IMG/VR virus record: IMGVR_UViG_3300024256_000012
Location: 1 to 51,973 of that record
Length of the DNA stretch: 51,973 nucleotides
Direction: 5' to 3' (one strand)
Source of the DNA: a virus
Shown: positions 41,638 through 49,757 of the stretch, one piece after another
Numbering within the stretch: the first letter of the stretch is position 1
Layout: the number at the start of each line of letters is the position of its first letter
Notes under the pieces: generated by a model
Told to the model about the DNA's origin: nothing
Database searches by the model: none
What the model saw: the letters and a program-made list of their open reading frames with translations, nothing else
Made by a program: the position numbers and the translations under genes

Positions 41638-42485
41638 TTAACTTGTTATGGCACCAAGCTTATGCTGGTGTATGATTTGAAGGCTTGATAAAAGTGAATC
41701 GAAGTCGTCAATTGTTAACTCTGTGGGGCCAAAATATTCTAAGACAAATGGCATAGCTTCCATCGTTGGATAATAAGCTTGCATCTGCTTCTTATCTTTA
41801 ACAAAAGTATATTTCTGTAGTGGACTCAAACTCACAATCCTTTCATATAACTCGAATGCTAAATGATTGGCTTTGTTAAGAGCTGGAGGATCATGTCTAA
41901 CATTTCCATCAACATCGCTCCAGCTTGGAATCACTTCACATTCCTTGCCATCAGTTTTATCACATCTTGGCGAACTTACTTTTTTGCCCTTCGATCTTTT
42001 ACTATGCCGAGCACGACAACCAAAACAGTGACCATATGATTGTCCCCAGAGACTTAAAGCCCTGACATAGTTCAGGAGTTTTTTGAGTCTGGCTCCTCTT
42101 GGTTATCTTCATCGAGTACAGACGCAGGTTGCTCACTGTCTACTTCTCCTGAAATCTTTTTCTTAAACTCAATGATGCCTTCGAGCGAAGGAAAAACAAC
42201 TTTGTCAACAAACTCAAATATCGCTTTTTCAGGAAGAGAATCAACTGATAAAACTTTATCAAACGCAATAGGATTGTCTTGCTGATCCACGACATTCTCC
42301 CAATCATAAATCATCGACTTCATAATTTGCGCAGCTAACACAAATGGGTCTTCAATCATCCCATTAATTACATGGGCCATGACGAGTCGTTGGCGATTTA
42401 CAAAAGGCAGATCGTGATAGAGGAGAGCCCAGTCATCGTGCTCGAATCTATTTTGTATTTTGACGTTTGTTACTTTGAGTGGCAT
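41638..42485 (-). CDS. Tail assembly chaperone GT, -1 frameshift product (282 aa)
   Basis: Ribosomes slipping -1 at A-AAA-AAC (42084-42078) leave the 137-residue G frame just before its TGA and enter an open frame to 41638, giving 282 residues. The T part contains CFGC ... RC ... EC, four Cys that could bind zinc, then joins seamlessly (EVIPSWSDVDG) to the 98-codon frame that ends the region. In lambda-like phages G and GT escort the tape measure during tail assembly; the order G, GT, tape measure is conserved here. Without the slip, the T frame between 42071 and 41934 has no start codon of its own. Confidence 0.85.
42072..42485 (-). CDS. Tail assembly chaperone G (137 aa)
   Basis: The unshifted product, starting MPLKVTNVKIQ (42485) with an AGGAACC ribosome site; an upstream in-frame ATG at 42545 overlaps the previous gene more. 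Predicted mostly helical (FVNRQRLVMAHVINGMIEDPF), with an acidic Asp/Glu/Gln-rich tail ending SKNS at the slip site. Together with GT it should bind the tape measure. Confidence 0.8.
   Translation of the reverse strand: MPLKVTNVKIQNRFEHDDWALLYHDLPFVNRQRLVMAHVINGMIEDPFVLAAQIMKSMIYDWENVVDQQDNPIAFDKVLSVDSLPEKAIFEFVDKVVFPSLEGIIEFKKKISGEVDSEQPASVLDEDNQEEPDSKNS
42078..42084 (-). promoter_or_regulatory. Programmed -1 ribosomal frameshift site
   Basis: Minus-strand heptamer A AAA AAC in the G frame, two codons before the G stop. CCTGA and TCAGG immediately downstream can form a five-base-pair hairpin that might stimulate slippage, although it starts closer than usual. Confidence 0.8.
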
Positions 42486-42723
42486 GTTTGGTTCCTGCTT
42501 TCTTCGGTTTGGTTTTCTTAGCCTTTGAAGTTGCCTTCGGTGCAACCTTCTCTGGCTTTTTATTTATGACTTTCCCATCCCTAGATTTCACTGGCGTTTC
42601 GGGTGGAATAGTTTTAATAATTTCGAGCTCAGCATCTGTTGAATATCTCCAGCCATCATGCCAAGTTAAATGTTTGAACCTAAAACCTTTTGGAGCATAT
42701 GTTTTAACAAATCCTGTTTTCAT
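42448..42723 (-). CDS. Basic virion-region protein (91 aa)
   Basis: Start taken at MKTGFVKTYAP (42723), one base past the tail-tube stop, with AGGAGTAT upstream. An N-terminal beta-like domain (GFRFKHLTWHDGWRY) and a Lys/Pro/Ala/Thr-rich tail (KKPEKVAPKATSKAKK). In this position, between tube and chaperones, it may be a minor tail or assembly protein. Not recognised. Confidence 0.55.
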   Translation of the reverse strand: MKTGFVKTYAPKGFRFKHLTWHDGWRYSTDAELEIIKTIPPETPVKSRDGKVINKKPEKVAPKATSKAKKTKPKKAGTKHATQSNKRQNTK

Positions 42724-42724
42724 T

Positions 42725-44188
42725 TTAATACTCCTGATTCTGATCAAGTAATAAGTTGAATGGGTTCTGGTTAGTTGTCGTGATTACGATCTCACTTTTG
42801 GGAGTCGTATTCAGCGTTGGGAAACTCGCTGGTTGACCTGCTGGAACAAAACATTTGAAGTCAATCGTTTGAGTTATAACTCCAGCACTCGCTACAGGCA
42901 TCCCGACTTTTGTTAACTTAAAACTATTCAACCACAGAGTTAAGTTGCGAGCAGCAGCAGATAAAAGCGAACCACTAAAACTAATCTCAGCCATCAACAT
43001 CGTCTCATTATCACGGGCATCGATAAAAGTGTCAGCATCATATCTTGGAAGGGTAAATGAACCACCGATCTCACGCATGCCTCCACGAGCTGGCTCAACT
43101 CGATACAGTCCAGCGATAGCATCTTGATCATCAGTTTGGAGATTATTATTCAAGGTCAACTCGAAGCCAGACACCGCTCGATTATCTGCTGATGTTAAAG
43201 CTGTCCCAGTGCTATAAGCGTCCACCCGAATATAATCAATATCACTGTAAACAATTCGCTCATTCTCTTCAAATAATTCTGAGGAGTTATCCCAATCCCA
43301 ACTAGAGCTAGCTGTATTGGTTGAAGAAGCTCTATCAAGGTCGAATGGAGCCATGTCAAAACTAAAGTTTACACCAGTCCCAGCTTGGGCAGACATACTC
43401 ATTGAATTGATCATAACCGATCTGAACACCCACGGCTTGCTTTGATTCTTTTCGATACCTAAAGTGCCACGATGAACGAGCTGATCACCACTAGCATAAA
43501 TACCACCAGTTGGGAAGGAGGAGTACACCACATCCCAATCATTCTGAGATATTTCATTTATACATTCAAATGTATGGGTAAATTCTAGCGCACCAAGCTC
43601 AGCTGTATCTAGAGCGACAGGTGTAACATCCCAGTTAGGAGTTATGTTTGCTATTGACCCAGTACCACCTGGGATGTCCGTTATCCTTCGGACTTGTCCT
43701 TGCCTAGCGTTGTTGGTCATACGAATAAATTTTCCAACACTAGCACTAGTGAATACGACAGCCCCATCAACGAAGTTAGAGGCAGTTTGCCCAGTGGCTG
43801 GATTAGCAACTGTTAGAGCCGTTGCTGAGTCATATGTTGGGCTATCTGTGGCCAAAGGTTTTTCAAAGCCTAGAGCACATGCTAGCAGAGCGTCAAGGCC
43901 ATCATAGAAAGCATTCACCTCAAGAGAACCATTGGGCAAAATTCCTACCAAATCACTACCAGCGGCACCAGCCTGACCAATAAGCGTTTCGTCACTCTCG
44001 AAGTTATGCGTGTCAATCAATCCTTCAGATACAAAAGGAACTCTATCAGAGCCACCCAGTGCAACTTCTTCTCCATCCGCTAGCGTTGGAGTTGTAGGAT
44101 ATAATGTTGCTGCTAATCCTGTTCCTGATATCCCAGCACCTTCGACTCTAAAACCTGCGACACCTTTTATTCCTAATCCTGTTCCCAT
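42725..44188 (-). CDS. Major tail tube protein paralogue 1 (487 aa)
   Basis: A 487-residue beta-rich protein starting MGTGLGIKG and with a standard AAGGAGTTTTAAC leader. It shares with the next gene the N-terminal TGLGIKG, NRAxSxFxxTxNNNL in the middle, and PVRxGxREx...PRYxxDTFxxxRDNETxLxAE near the end. Position before the G/GT chaperones and tape measure is that of the tail tube. It is longer than its paralogue by about 130 residues, through inserted beta-rich segments. Confidence 0.72.
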   Translation of the reverse strand: MGTGLGIKGVAGFRVEGAGISGTGLAATLYPTTPTLADGEEVALGGSDRVPFVSEGLIDTHNFESDETLIGQAGAAGSDLVGILPNGSLEVNAFYDGLDALLACALGFEKPLATDSPTYDSATALTVANPATGQTASNFVDGAVVFTSASVGKFIRMTNNARQGQVRRITDIPGGTGSIANITPNWDVTPVALDTAELGALEFTHTFECINEISQNDWDVVYSSFPTGGIYASGDQLVHRGTLGIEKNQSKPWVFRSVMINSMSMSAQAGTGVNFSFDMAPFDLDRASSTNTASSSWDWDNSSELFEENERIVYSDIDYIRVDAYSTGTALTSADNRAVSGFELTLNNNLQTDDQDAIAGLYRVEPARGGMREIGGSFTLPRYDADTFIDARDNETMLMAEISFSGSLLSAAARNLTLWLNSFKLTKVGMPVASAGVITQTIDFKCFVPAGQPASFPTLNTTPKSEIVITTTNQNPFNLLLDQNQEY

Positions 44189-44215
44189 GTTAAAACTCCT
44201 TATTGATAAAACTCT

Positions 44216-45298
44216 TTAGAATATCGCAGCTGTTCTCTCGTTGCTAAGTTCAATCCATAACTCGCCAGCGTCACTAGAAACGCCATCTTGGAAAAACATA
44301 AAGCCGTGATCATTATACATAAAAGCTTTCACAGTTATAGTTTGTCCGATAGCTTCTTGCCCAGCAACTGGTTCGCTTGCTGTTAAAACTTTACAGTTGG
44401 GAATATATATCCAGATGGTATTTGTTCCATCAGTTATAGTAAACTCAGCCTGAAGTTTTGTTTCGTTATCTCTCCAATTGAGAAATGTATCATCCTCATA
44501 TCGTGGTACAGTTAACTCCAGCATGACTTCCCTGAAGCCGTTGCGAACTGGCTTAATTGGAATCAAAGGATCAGAGTGAACTTGACCACCAGCGTAGTTT
44601 AAATCACCAGGTGTAGCTTGCTGGGATTCTGTCAAGTTATTGTTAACTGTAATCGAGAACTGGCTGATGGCTCTATTGTCCGTTGTAGCGTGTAGAGCGT
44701 TGACCTGATCTGCGATCTTGAAAGTTATATCAGAGAAGTTAGCCAAAGAAGGAATATCATCATCAAGGGCTTGAAGCTCTGTGGGTGTATTTTCTGATCC
44801 TGTTATAACTTGAGTCAGTGATTGAGTCTCGAAAGCTAAACTGAGATTTTCACCAGCAGCACTTGAGATTGTAAACTGATTTATGAATGCGCATTCGCAC
44901 TCCCAAGTTGACGTTGTACTTTTGCCTTTGTCAACGGCTAATGTTAAGAAAACATTCAGCTCATCTTGGAAAGTTATTTCATTATTAGTCTCGCCAGCGT
45001 TCCACGTCACAGTACCCATAGCAGCAGCAATCAGAAGATCACTTCCAATAAAATCTCCACCAGCACCCTTCTCAGTATAAGGGAAAGGAGTTTCAATTGG
45101 CCCAACTACAGGCTCGAAAACAATCTGGCTGTCTCGCTTTCCAGCACCACCATAAAGATACTCGTGATCAATATGTGCTATCTCTTTGTGCAAATCTTCG
45201 CTGTTAAATAAAACTTTGTCTGTGGCATTTACAGCAGTCTGTTCATTGGTTTGCTTAGCAGCACCCAATATACCTTTTATGCCTAGTCCTGTTGCCAT
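44216..45298 (-). CDS. Major tail tube protein paralogue 2 (360 aa)
   Basis: A 360-residue protein, MATGLGIKG..., almost identical to its neighbour over the leader and first nine codons and sharing the middle and late motifs described there. Either could form the tube, with the other as a tube-decorating or tail-tip-proximal form. It follows the tail terminator gene by 13 bases. Paralogy is visible; role by position. Confidence 0.75.
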   Translation of the reverse strand: MATGLGIKGILGAAKQTNEQTAVNATDKVLFNSEDLHKEIAHIDHEYLYGGAGKRDSQIVFEPVVGPIETPFPYTEKGAGGDFIGSDLLIAAAMGTVTWNAGETNNEITFQDELNVFLTLAVDKGKSTTSTWECECAFINQFTISSAAGENLSLAFETQSLTQVITGSENTPTELQALDDDIPSLANFSDITFKIADQVNALHATTDNRAISQFSITVNNNLTESQQATPGDLNYAGGQVHSDPLIPIKPVRNGFREVMLELTVPRYEDDTFLNWRDNETKLQAEFTITDGTNTIWIYIPNCKVLTASEPVAGQEAIGQTITVKAFMYNDHGFMFFQDGVSSDAGELWIELSNERTAAIF

Positions 45299-45310
45299 GT
45301 TAAAACTCCT

Positions 45311-45838
45311 TTACACACTTGGGTTGGTTGCTCTTGGGTTGAACCTATACTTGATTGAAAACTCCATAACTAAAATTCCATAGCCGTGGGATTCACTCCA
45401 CTGTATACTTGAGGTCATCCCTCTCAATATGGTGGCTTCAGCATATCCACCTTTTCTTAAATCTCCACCACACATCGCTAGAGTTATATCACCATACAAA
45501 TCGTCCAGCGCATCTTCCATACTTCCCACTTTGTCCATAGTGTCTTTTCGTTTCTCTTTTATGACACCGACTATAAACAAAGTCATACCATTTGTCAAGT
45601 CCATTTCCGAAGTTCCTGAAACATACTCCTCAGCAGTCAAAGGATAGAAGTTTGTTGGGGCATCTCCTAAAAGAAAACAAGCAGGCAGATCGTGATCACG
45701 CAACTCGTTGATATCAGTAAACTCTCTGCTGATAAGCTTCAGGGTGTTAATATAATTTCCACTACCATCGATCAGGGGCAAGGTGGTCCCATAAATGTAC
45801 TCTTTGATCTTGGCTCGTTTGTTAACTAAATTGCCCAT
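45311..45838 (-). CDS. Tail terminator-like protein (175 aa)
   Basis: A 175-residue alpha/beta protein placed between the connector/neck genes and the tail tube, the location of the ring that ends tail-tube growth. MTLFIVGVIKEKRKDTMDKVGSMEDALDDLYGDI and GILVMEFSIKYRF recall the gpU or tail-completion type. One base is shared with the neighbouring stop/start. Inferred mainly from order. Confidence 0.65.
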   Translation of the reverse strand: MGNLVNKRAKIKEYIYGTTLPLIDGSGNYINTLKLISREFTDINELRDHDLPACFLLGDAPTNFYPLTAEEYVSGTSEMDLTNGMTLFIVGVIKEKRKDTMDKVGSMEDALDDLYGDITLAMCGGDLRKGGYAEATILRGMTSSIQWSESHGYGILVMEFSIKYRFNPRATNPSV

Positions 45839-46431
45839 TATATTTTTGCCTTTTTGAAAGTTTGTTCAACCGACTCTCTAAATATTTTTAGCACAGTTGC
45901 TTTCGAGTCCTTCACTGCTGGCTTCAGGAAAGGTCGTTTGGGGATTTTGATAGAAGCTTTTGTGCCTCTCCCAAATAGATTGCTAGCATTAATCGTGCCA
46001 CCCTCTTCCTGTATCCTAGCGTATGGAGTATTGCTTCCAATGATTCCTTTAATCCTACCAGCCCCAACATGTATCTCTCTGATGGATTCAGTTTTGCCTT
46101 CTCCAAAATCCTTCGAGCTGGATTTGACTCCTCCACTCACTAGAGCTTTAACAGAGCTTGGGAGATTAACTTGGCTGAATCTGAAGTTGCCTAGCACAGA
46201 GCCGATAAGCCTATTTGATCGGCTTGTTAATTTGTTCGGCAGGGCTGGAAGGGTTATTGCCTCCACAGTGCTCGAAGTCGGCCTGAAATAATCCATAGCC
46301 GAAGTGATAGCAACTTCCTGTAAAGCTAGGGCAACAGCATCTTTAAGAACATGCTTGTGTAGCTTAGCAGCAAACTTTTTAATCTGAGATTGCTTCGCTG
46401 CGAAATTGGTATTGACTTTAAAATCACCCAT
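45838..46431 (-). CDS. HK97 gp10-like head-tail/tail completion protein (197 aa)
   Basis: A 197-residue protein with PYARIQEEGG (about residues 133-142) and RPFLKPAVKD near the end, the usual landmarks of the HK97 gp10-like/tail-completion family. The N-terminus is helical and basic. Tail completion proteins cap or join the tail to the head connector. It lies between the connector and tail terminator, the expected place. Confidence 0.75.
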   Translation of the reverse strand: MGDFKVNTNFAAKQSQIKKFAAKLHKHVLKDAVALALQEVAITSAMDYFRPTSSTVEAITLPALPNKLTSRSNRLIGSVLGNFRFSQVNLPSSVKALVSGGVKSSSKDFGEGKTESIREIHVGAGRIKGIIGSNTPYARIQEEGGTINASNLFGRGTKASIKIPKRPFLKPAVKDSKATVLKIFRESVEQTFKKAKI

Positions 46432-47375
46432 CAGGTTAGTGGCCTTTCATACTTCTCTAAAATAGCTCTAACAGCTGGATGAAATTCACCAGTAAGATAT
46501 TCAGTCACCCCAATCGAGCTAACAGCACCGCCAGTGGACTTTCGCTTAACATCTAAACGTCTGCCACCTAAGTCACTATCATTATAAATTCGAGCCACAA
46601 CCATATTACACGCCAGCTGTAAATCTTCTGGGATTCCTAAAACTCCGAAGTCAGATTCAAGCTCACTAGCGAAGGCAGTGTCATCCTCATTAAAGCCGAT
46701 CAAAGAAGCAGCAGACCTATAAGCATATGTTCCACTATCGAATACAAATTGGACCGAAGTGCTATCAGTCTCAACTTTGAACTTCCCAGTTCTGGAGTTA
46801 TAGGTCACTGTAAAAGTAGCACCACCAATTAGGTCCATCTGAGTTTTAATTTCAGTTGCTAATTCATTTGCTGTATAACTCCCAGCATCAAGCTGAGCAT
46901 TTATTTCTGAACTGACTCCATCTTCATTAAAGTCAATTCGATCATTAACATCCTCTTCAACTATGAACTCGTCATAGCCAGCTCGATAAGTTAATTTGAC
47001 ATTCAAAGTTCCTTTAGCAAATGTTTGCCCGAAGGTAGCGACTGGAGACAAAACAATCATATATGAATCATTGTCAATAAGATAATCAGCAGCAGGTTTT
47101 AAAGTATCTGATCCAAACTCTCTGCTGTTATCGTCATACATCGAAGTTATGCTGATAACTGGATACTGAACTGGATAATAATTCCTGCTCCCAGTCCCAT
47201 CCTGATATTCAACTTTTGTTCTGGCTCGAAGTTTGCGCTTGACAAAAGTCTCGATATGCCCAGAAGCTTTGCTGATCATGCGTTTGAGTTTATCATCGTT
47301 ATCAGTGTCAGTACTATCCTTGTTGATATAGTCCTTAAAACTCTCAATTGTTGTCAAATCAAATCGACTCATCAT
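46431..47375 (-). CDS. Head-tail connector protein with an inserted AGxYTA module (314 aa)
   Basis: A 314-residue protein. Residues 1-130 resemble the gp6-like head-tail adaptor: FDLTTIESFKDYI, then a helical core (ISKASGHIETFVKRKL) and a YPVQYPVISITSMYD loop. Residues about 137-235 form a separate module, AGSYTANELATEIKTQ and NSRTGKFKVET, recurring in the tail-tip protein (36259-38991). The helical core resumes to close the fold (PEDLQLACNMVVARIYND). Translation may begin at MSRFDL (47372). Stop and start are coupled to its neighbours. Confidence 0.75.
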   Translation of the reverse strand: MMSRFDLTTIESFKDYINKDSTDTDNDDKLKRMISKASGHIETFVKRKLRARTKVEYQDGTGSRNYYPVQYPVISITSMYDDNSREFGSDTLKPAADYLIDNDSYMIVLSPVATFGQTFAKGTLNVKLTYRAGYDEFIVEEDVNDRIDFNEDGVSSEINAQLDAGSYTANELATEIKTQMDLIGGATFTVTYNSRTGKFKVETDSTSVQFVFDSGTYAYRSAASLIGFNEDDTAFASELESDFGVLGIPEDLQLACNMVVARIYNDSDLGGRRLDVKRKSTGGAVSSIGVTEYLTGEFHPAVRAILEKYERPLT

Positions 47376-47851
47376 TCACCTCTGTGGACATTTAAGTTAA
47401 TGTCTTGGAGTTCAATTAAAATCATTTCGCCAGCTTTAAGTTTTGGATACACCATCTTGTAAAATCTCTCGAAAGCTTTTGTGCTGTTTTTGATATAACC
47501 TTCACCCACATTATTATTATTGGCATCGTCACCGACTAGCACGCAAGCTTCGGTATCATCGGCATCATTCCCAATATGCATATAAACATAATCATAGTTT
47601 GGCACGTCCAGTATCTCGATATGAAATTCAAACCATTCAAATCTATTCCGATACTTCTTTGTCAATGGTGTAACTTCTTCTCTAATTCCTAGCGTATACA
47701 TAGCACGTGGAATGCGAGTCTCACCAGCCACTTTTACATCACGAGCTTCATCCTCAAGGGCATAACAAAACCATCTCCCATTCCAGAAGAGGAGGTCAAG
47801 CGTGCTCTCACCATTATCATTGTAGCTCAATATGTCAATTTTATTTAACAT
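47372..47851 (-). CDS. DUF5675-like protein, possible cell-wall enzyme (159 aa)
   Basis: Start taken at MLNKIDILSY (47851), directly after the stop of the membrane gene; a frame back to 47914 lies inside that gene. Visible family features are LEDEAR, an IPRAMYTLG element, and YMHIGNDADDTEACVLVG ... NSTKAFERFY, as in DUF5675. This family is often found near lysis genes and may be related to L,D-transpeptidase-like folds, so it could be the endolysin here. The canonical GCxxVG Cys is present as EACVLVG. Enzymatic role unproved. Confidence 0.65.
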   Translation of the reverse strand: MLNKIDILSYNDNGESTLDLLFWNGRWFCYALEDEARDVKVAGETRIPRAMYTLGIREEVTPLTKKYRNRFEWFEFHIEILDVPNYDYVYMHIGNDADDTEACVLVGDDANNNNVGEGYIKNSTKAFERFYKMVYPKLKAGEMILIELQDINLNVHRGE

Positions 47852-47853
47852 TT

Positions 47854-48408
47854 TCAATTCGCCAGCGCCATAATTAACATGCCAAGGATAACTCCTCCAC
47901 CACCGACCTTCCACAATAAATCTGGATCAACCCCAGTGGTGATCGTATCAGGTGGTGGGAAGTCTAAAATGAACGTGTCTATGACAGCGTGTCTCCTTAT
48001 GTTTATTGGAGGTGGAATAAACTTTTCATGAAGCGCAATCCCAATCTGATATTCGATCTGGGAAAGGCTATCAACACCGCTAAAATTTAAGCTAACATCA
48101 GAGCTCATTTCAGGCAATATAATTTCACCATGGCTCGTATCGGTTATGGCTTCCAAAAAAGCTTCCACCCAATTGGTATCATTCACAGAATGTCTCGTTG
48201 TATCTCGATATGTCTGTCCAAACTCTTTTACAAACTTGTCGTAATCATACCTAACAAAGCCGATACGAGCTTGTTCAGCAATGGTGGCACTATCTGGTGC
48301 TGAGATATTCGCACGAGCTAGAACAGGTGGTTTCGGCCATAATAGCCAGCAAATCACCCCAGATGCCAGCAAAAGGAGGAAGATCAGTATGAGAATAACA
48401 CGATTCAT
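47854..48408 (-). CDS. Membrane protein with N- and C-terminal anchors (184 aa)
   Basis: Start taken at MNRVILILIF (48408), just after the holin-like gene stop. A strong hydrophobic helix (about residues 3-25), a long polar, Asp/Thr/Ser-rich region, and a second helix (LLWKVGGGGVILGMLIMALAN) at the C-terminus. With both ends membrane-anchored it resembles unimolecular spanin-type topology, although a lipobox is absent. It lies between holin-like and DUF5675 genes. Confidence 0.6.
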   Translation of the reverse strand: MNRVILILIFLLLLASGVICWLLWPKPPVLARANISAPDSATIAEQARIGFVRYDYDKFVKEFGQTYRDTTRHSVNDTNWVEAFLEAITDTSHGEIILPEMSSDVSLNFSGVDSLSQIEYQIGIALHEKFIPPPINIRRHAVIDTFILDFPPPDTITTGVDPDLLWKVGGGGVILGMLIMALAN

Positions 48409-48409
48409 T

Positions 48410-48586
48410 CTAATTCTCTTTGAACTTCGAGACTCCATCAACTCCAGATTGGCCACCCAGATAAGTCAGCGAGATAAGGCCGACAGCAGAAATTGCCGCT
48501 GTAGCCTTCTCAACATCATCTATGAAATAGGCTAGAGCGAATATCATGACAACGGCTAAGACCGCAAATGTTAATTTTTTACTCAT
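48410..48586 (-). CDS. Holin-like protein (58 aa)
   Basis: MSKKLTFAVLAVVM..., with a first hydrophobic helix (about 5-21), a short charged loop (DDVEKAT), a second helix (about 28-43) and a polar, charged tail. Size and two-helix layout fit class II holins. Its ATG overlaps the stop of the upstream gene and GGAATT precedes it. Confidence 0.65.
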   Translation of the reverse strand: MSKKLTFAVLAVVMIFALAYFIDDVEKATAAISAVGLISLTYLGGQSGVDGVSKFKEN

Positions 48587-48876
48587 GGAATTATAATTCC
48601 TTGTTTAGTCGCCATTTGTTTCAATATCGAGTTATTTTGCCCAACTGTTTTCTGGACAGCTTTGAATTCTGCCTTGTAATTAAGATCGTGAAACACCACA
48701 GTATCTTTCAAGGTCTCAACATCATCTCTAATCTCCACTATGCTCTGCGCATTATCATTTGAGTTTGACAAAGCCGTTGTTGCTGTATAATCGACTCCGA
48801 AAACAAATCTGCCGAATCCAGCCAAAACAACTATAATCGCCAGCACACTTCCAATTAACACTATTTTCTGTTTCAC
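48583..48876 (-). CDS. Single-pass membrane protein with coiled-coil ectodomain (97 aa)
   Basis: N-terminal hydrophobic segment (about residues 4-27) followed by an Asn/Asp-rich linker and a heptad-like helix (VEIRDDVETLKDT ... VQKTVGQNNSILKQ). This is the layout of inner-membrane spanins or XhlA-type lysis proteins. It overlaps both neighbours by four bases inside the lysis cluster. Role inferred. Confidence 0.6.
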   Translation of the reverse strand: MKQKIVLIGSVLAIIVVLAGFGRFVFGVDYTATTALSNSNDNAQSIVEIRDDVETLKDTVVFHDLNYKAEFKAVQKTVGQNNSILKQMATKQGIIIP

Positions 48877-49259
48877 GCCAACATCCCTTTCATCATTTCA
48901 ACTATTCCAAAATACATTATTGCCCACCTCAATAACTGCCCAATCACAGCTCCACCCAAATCCCAAACGAAAGCATCTTGAAAACTAAACTTGTCAGACA
49001 AGATCATGTTCCTGATTATATAGTTTTCTATCTTGAACCAGAGATGTGTCTGTGGCTCTCTCAAATACTGCCATCTTGGATCATCGTACCAATACACGCA
49101 TCCATCTTTAATCTCCCAAGCGATGCCTATAAAATAAGTCCAGCCAAAGCCCAAAAATATTCCACCCAAAATAGAACCACAGAAATGGAACTTGTTATGG
49201 AAATTGAAAATGAGTTTATCCAAATCATTATTAAAGAATTTGGGCCTTGGCTTAGACAT
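48873..49259 (-). CDS. Multi-pass membrane protein (128 aa)
   Basis: A 128-residue protein with hydrophobic segments at about residues 27-46 and 98-115 and aromatic-rich loops. FIGIAWEIKDG and DAFVWDLGGAVIGQ, acidic residues within membrane-facing segments, recall VanZ-like or phage holin-associated proteins. The N-terminus is basic (cytoplasmic). First gene of the coupled lysis-like cluster. Confidence 0.6.
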   Translation of the reverse strand: MSKPRPKFFNNDLDKLIFNFHNKFHFCGSILGGIFLGFGWTYFIGIAWEIKDGCVYWYDDPRWQYLREPQTHLWFKIENYIIRNMILSDKFSFQDAFVWDLGGAVIGQLLRWAIMYFGIVEMMKGMLA

Positions 49260-49272
49260 TTGTCATAACTCC

Positions 49273-49713
49273 TTATTTGACCGCTTCAAGTTTTGGTTCA
49301 GGCTTTGGTTTATCTTCATAGCCTTTTGCGCCACCTTCGTCAACGATCACGCCAGCCAAGTCCTCTAGAAACTCAGCAGAACTTTCTGGGAAAGCTTCGT
49401 CAAAAGTTTTAGCTGGGATAGCTTCGACTTTGTACTCAGTGATATCATCCATAGCATCTTTCAAATCTTCTTCAAAGGCTTTGAAATTATCAGTCGCAGG
49501 TTTCACTTCCCACTTCCCAGTTTTAGGATTCTGCTCGCCATACTCTTTGCGCTTCTCTTCAACCGTTTCATAATACTCTTTCAGGTCATCCCACAAAGGT
49601 CGGATTGCCTTCTTGATCATACGGCTGAATTTTGTTTTAACTTTTGCTCTGCGAAGTTCTGCGAGTGAACTTTCTCTCATCAATAAACTTCTCAGCGTCA
49701 TCTTAACTTTCAT
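49273..49713 (-). CDS. Helical virion-region protein (146 aa)
   Basis: A 146-residue, charged, largely helical protein: basic start (RRAKVKTKFSRMIKKAIR), Glu/Asp/Lys-rich middle, and a Pro/Glu/Lys tail. GGAACC precedes the start. Between two small structural-looking proteins and the lysis cluster. The role is unknown. Confidence 0.55.
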   Translation of the reverse strand: MKVKMTLRSLLMRESSLAELRRAKVKTKFSRMIKKAIRPLWDDLKEYYETVEEKRKEYGEQNPKTGKWEVKPATDNFKAFEEDLKDAMDDITEYKVEAIPAKTFDEAFPESSAEFLEDLAGVIVDEGGAKGYEDKPKPEPKLEAVK

Positions 49714-49757
49714 GTTGTGGTTCCTTTCGGTTTCTTCGGTTTGTGTTACTTGTCTTT

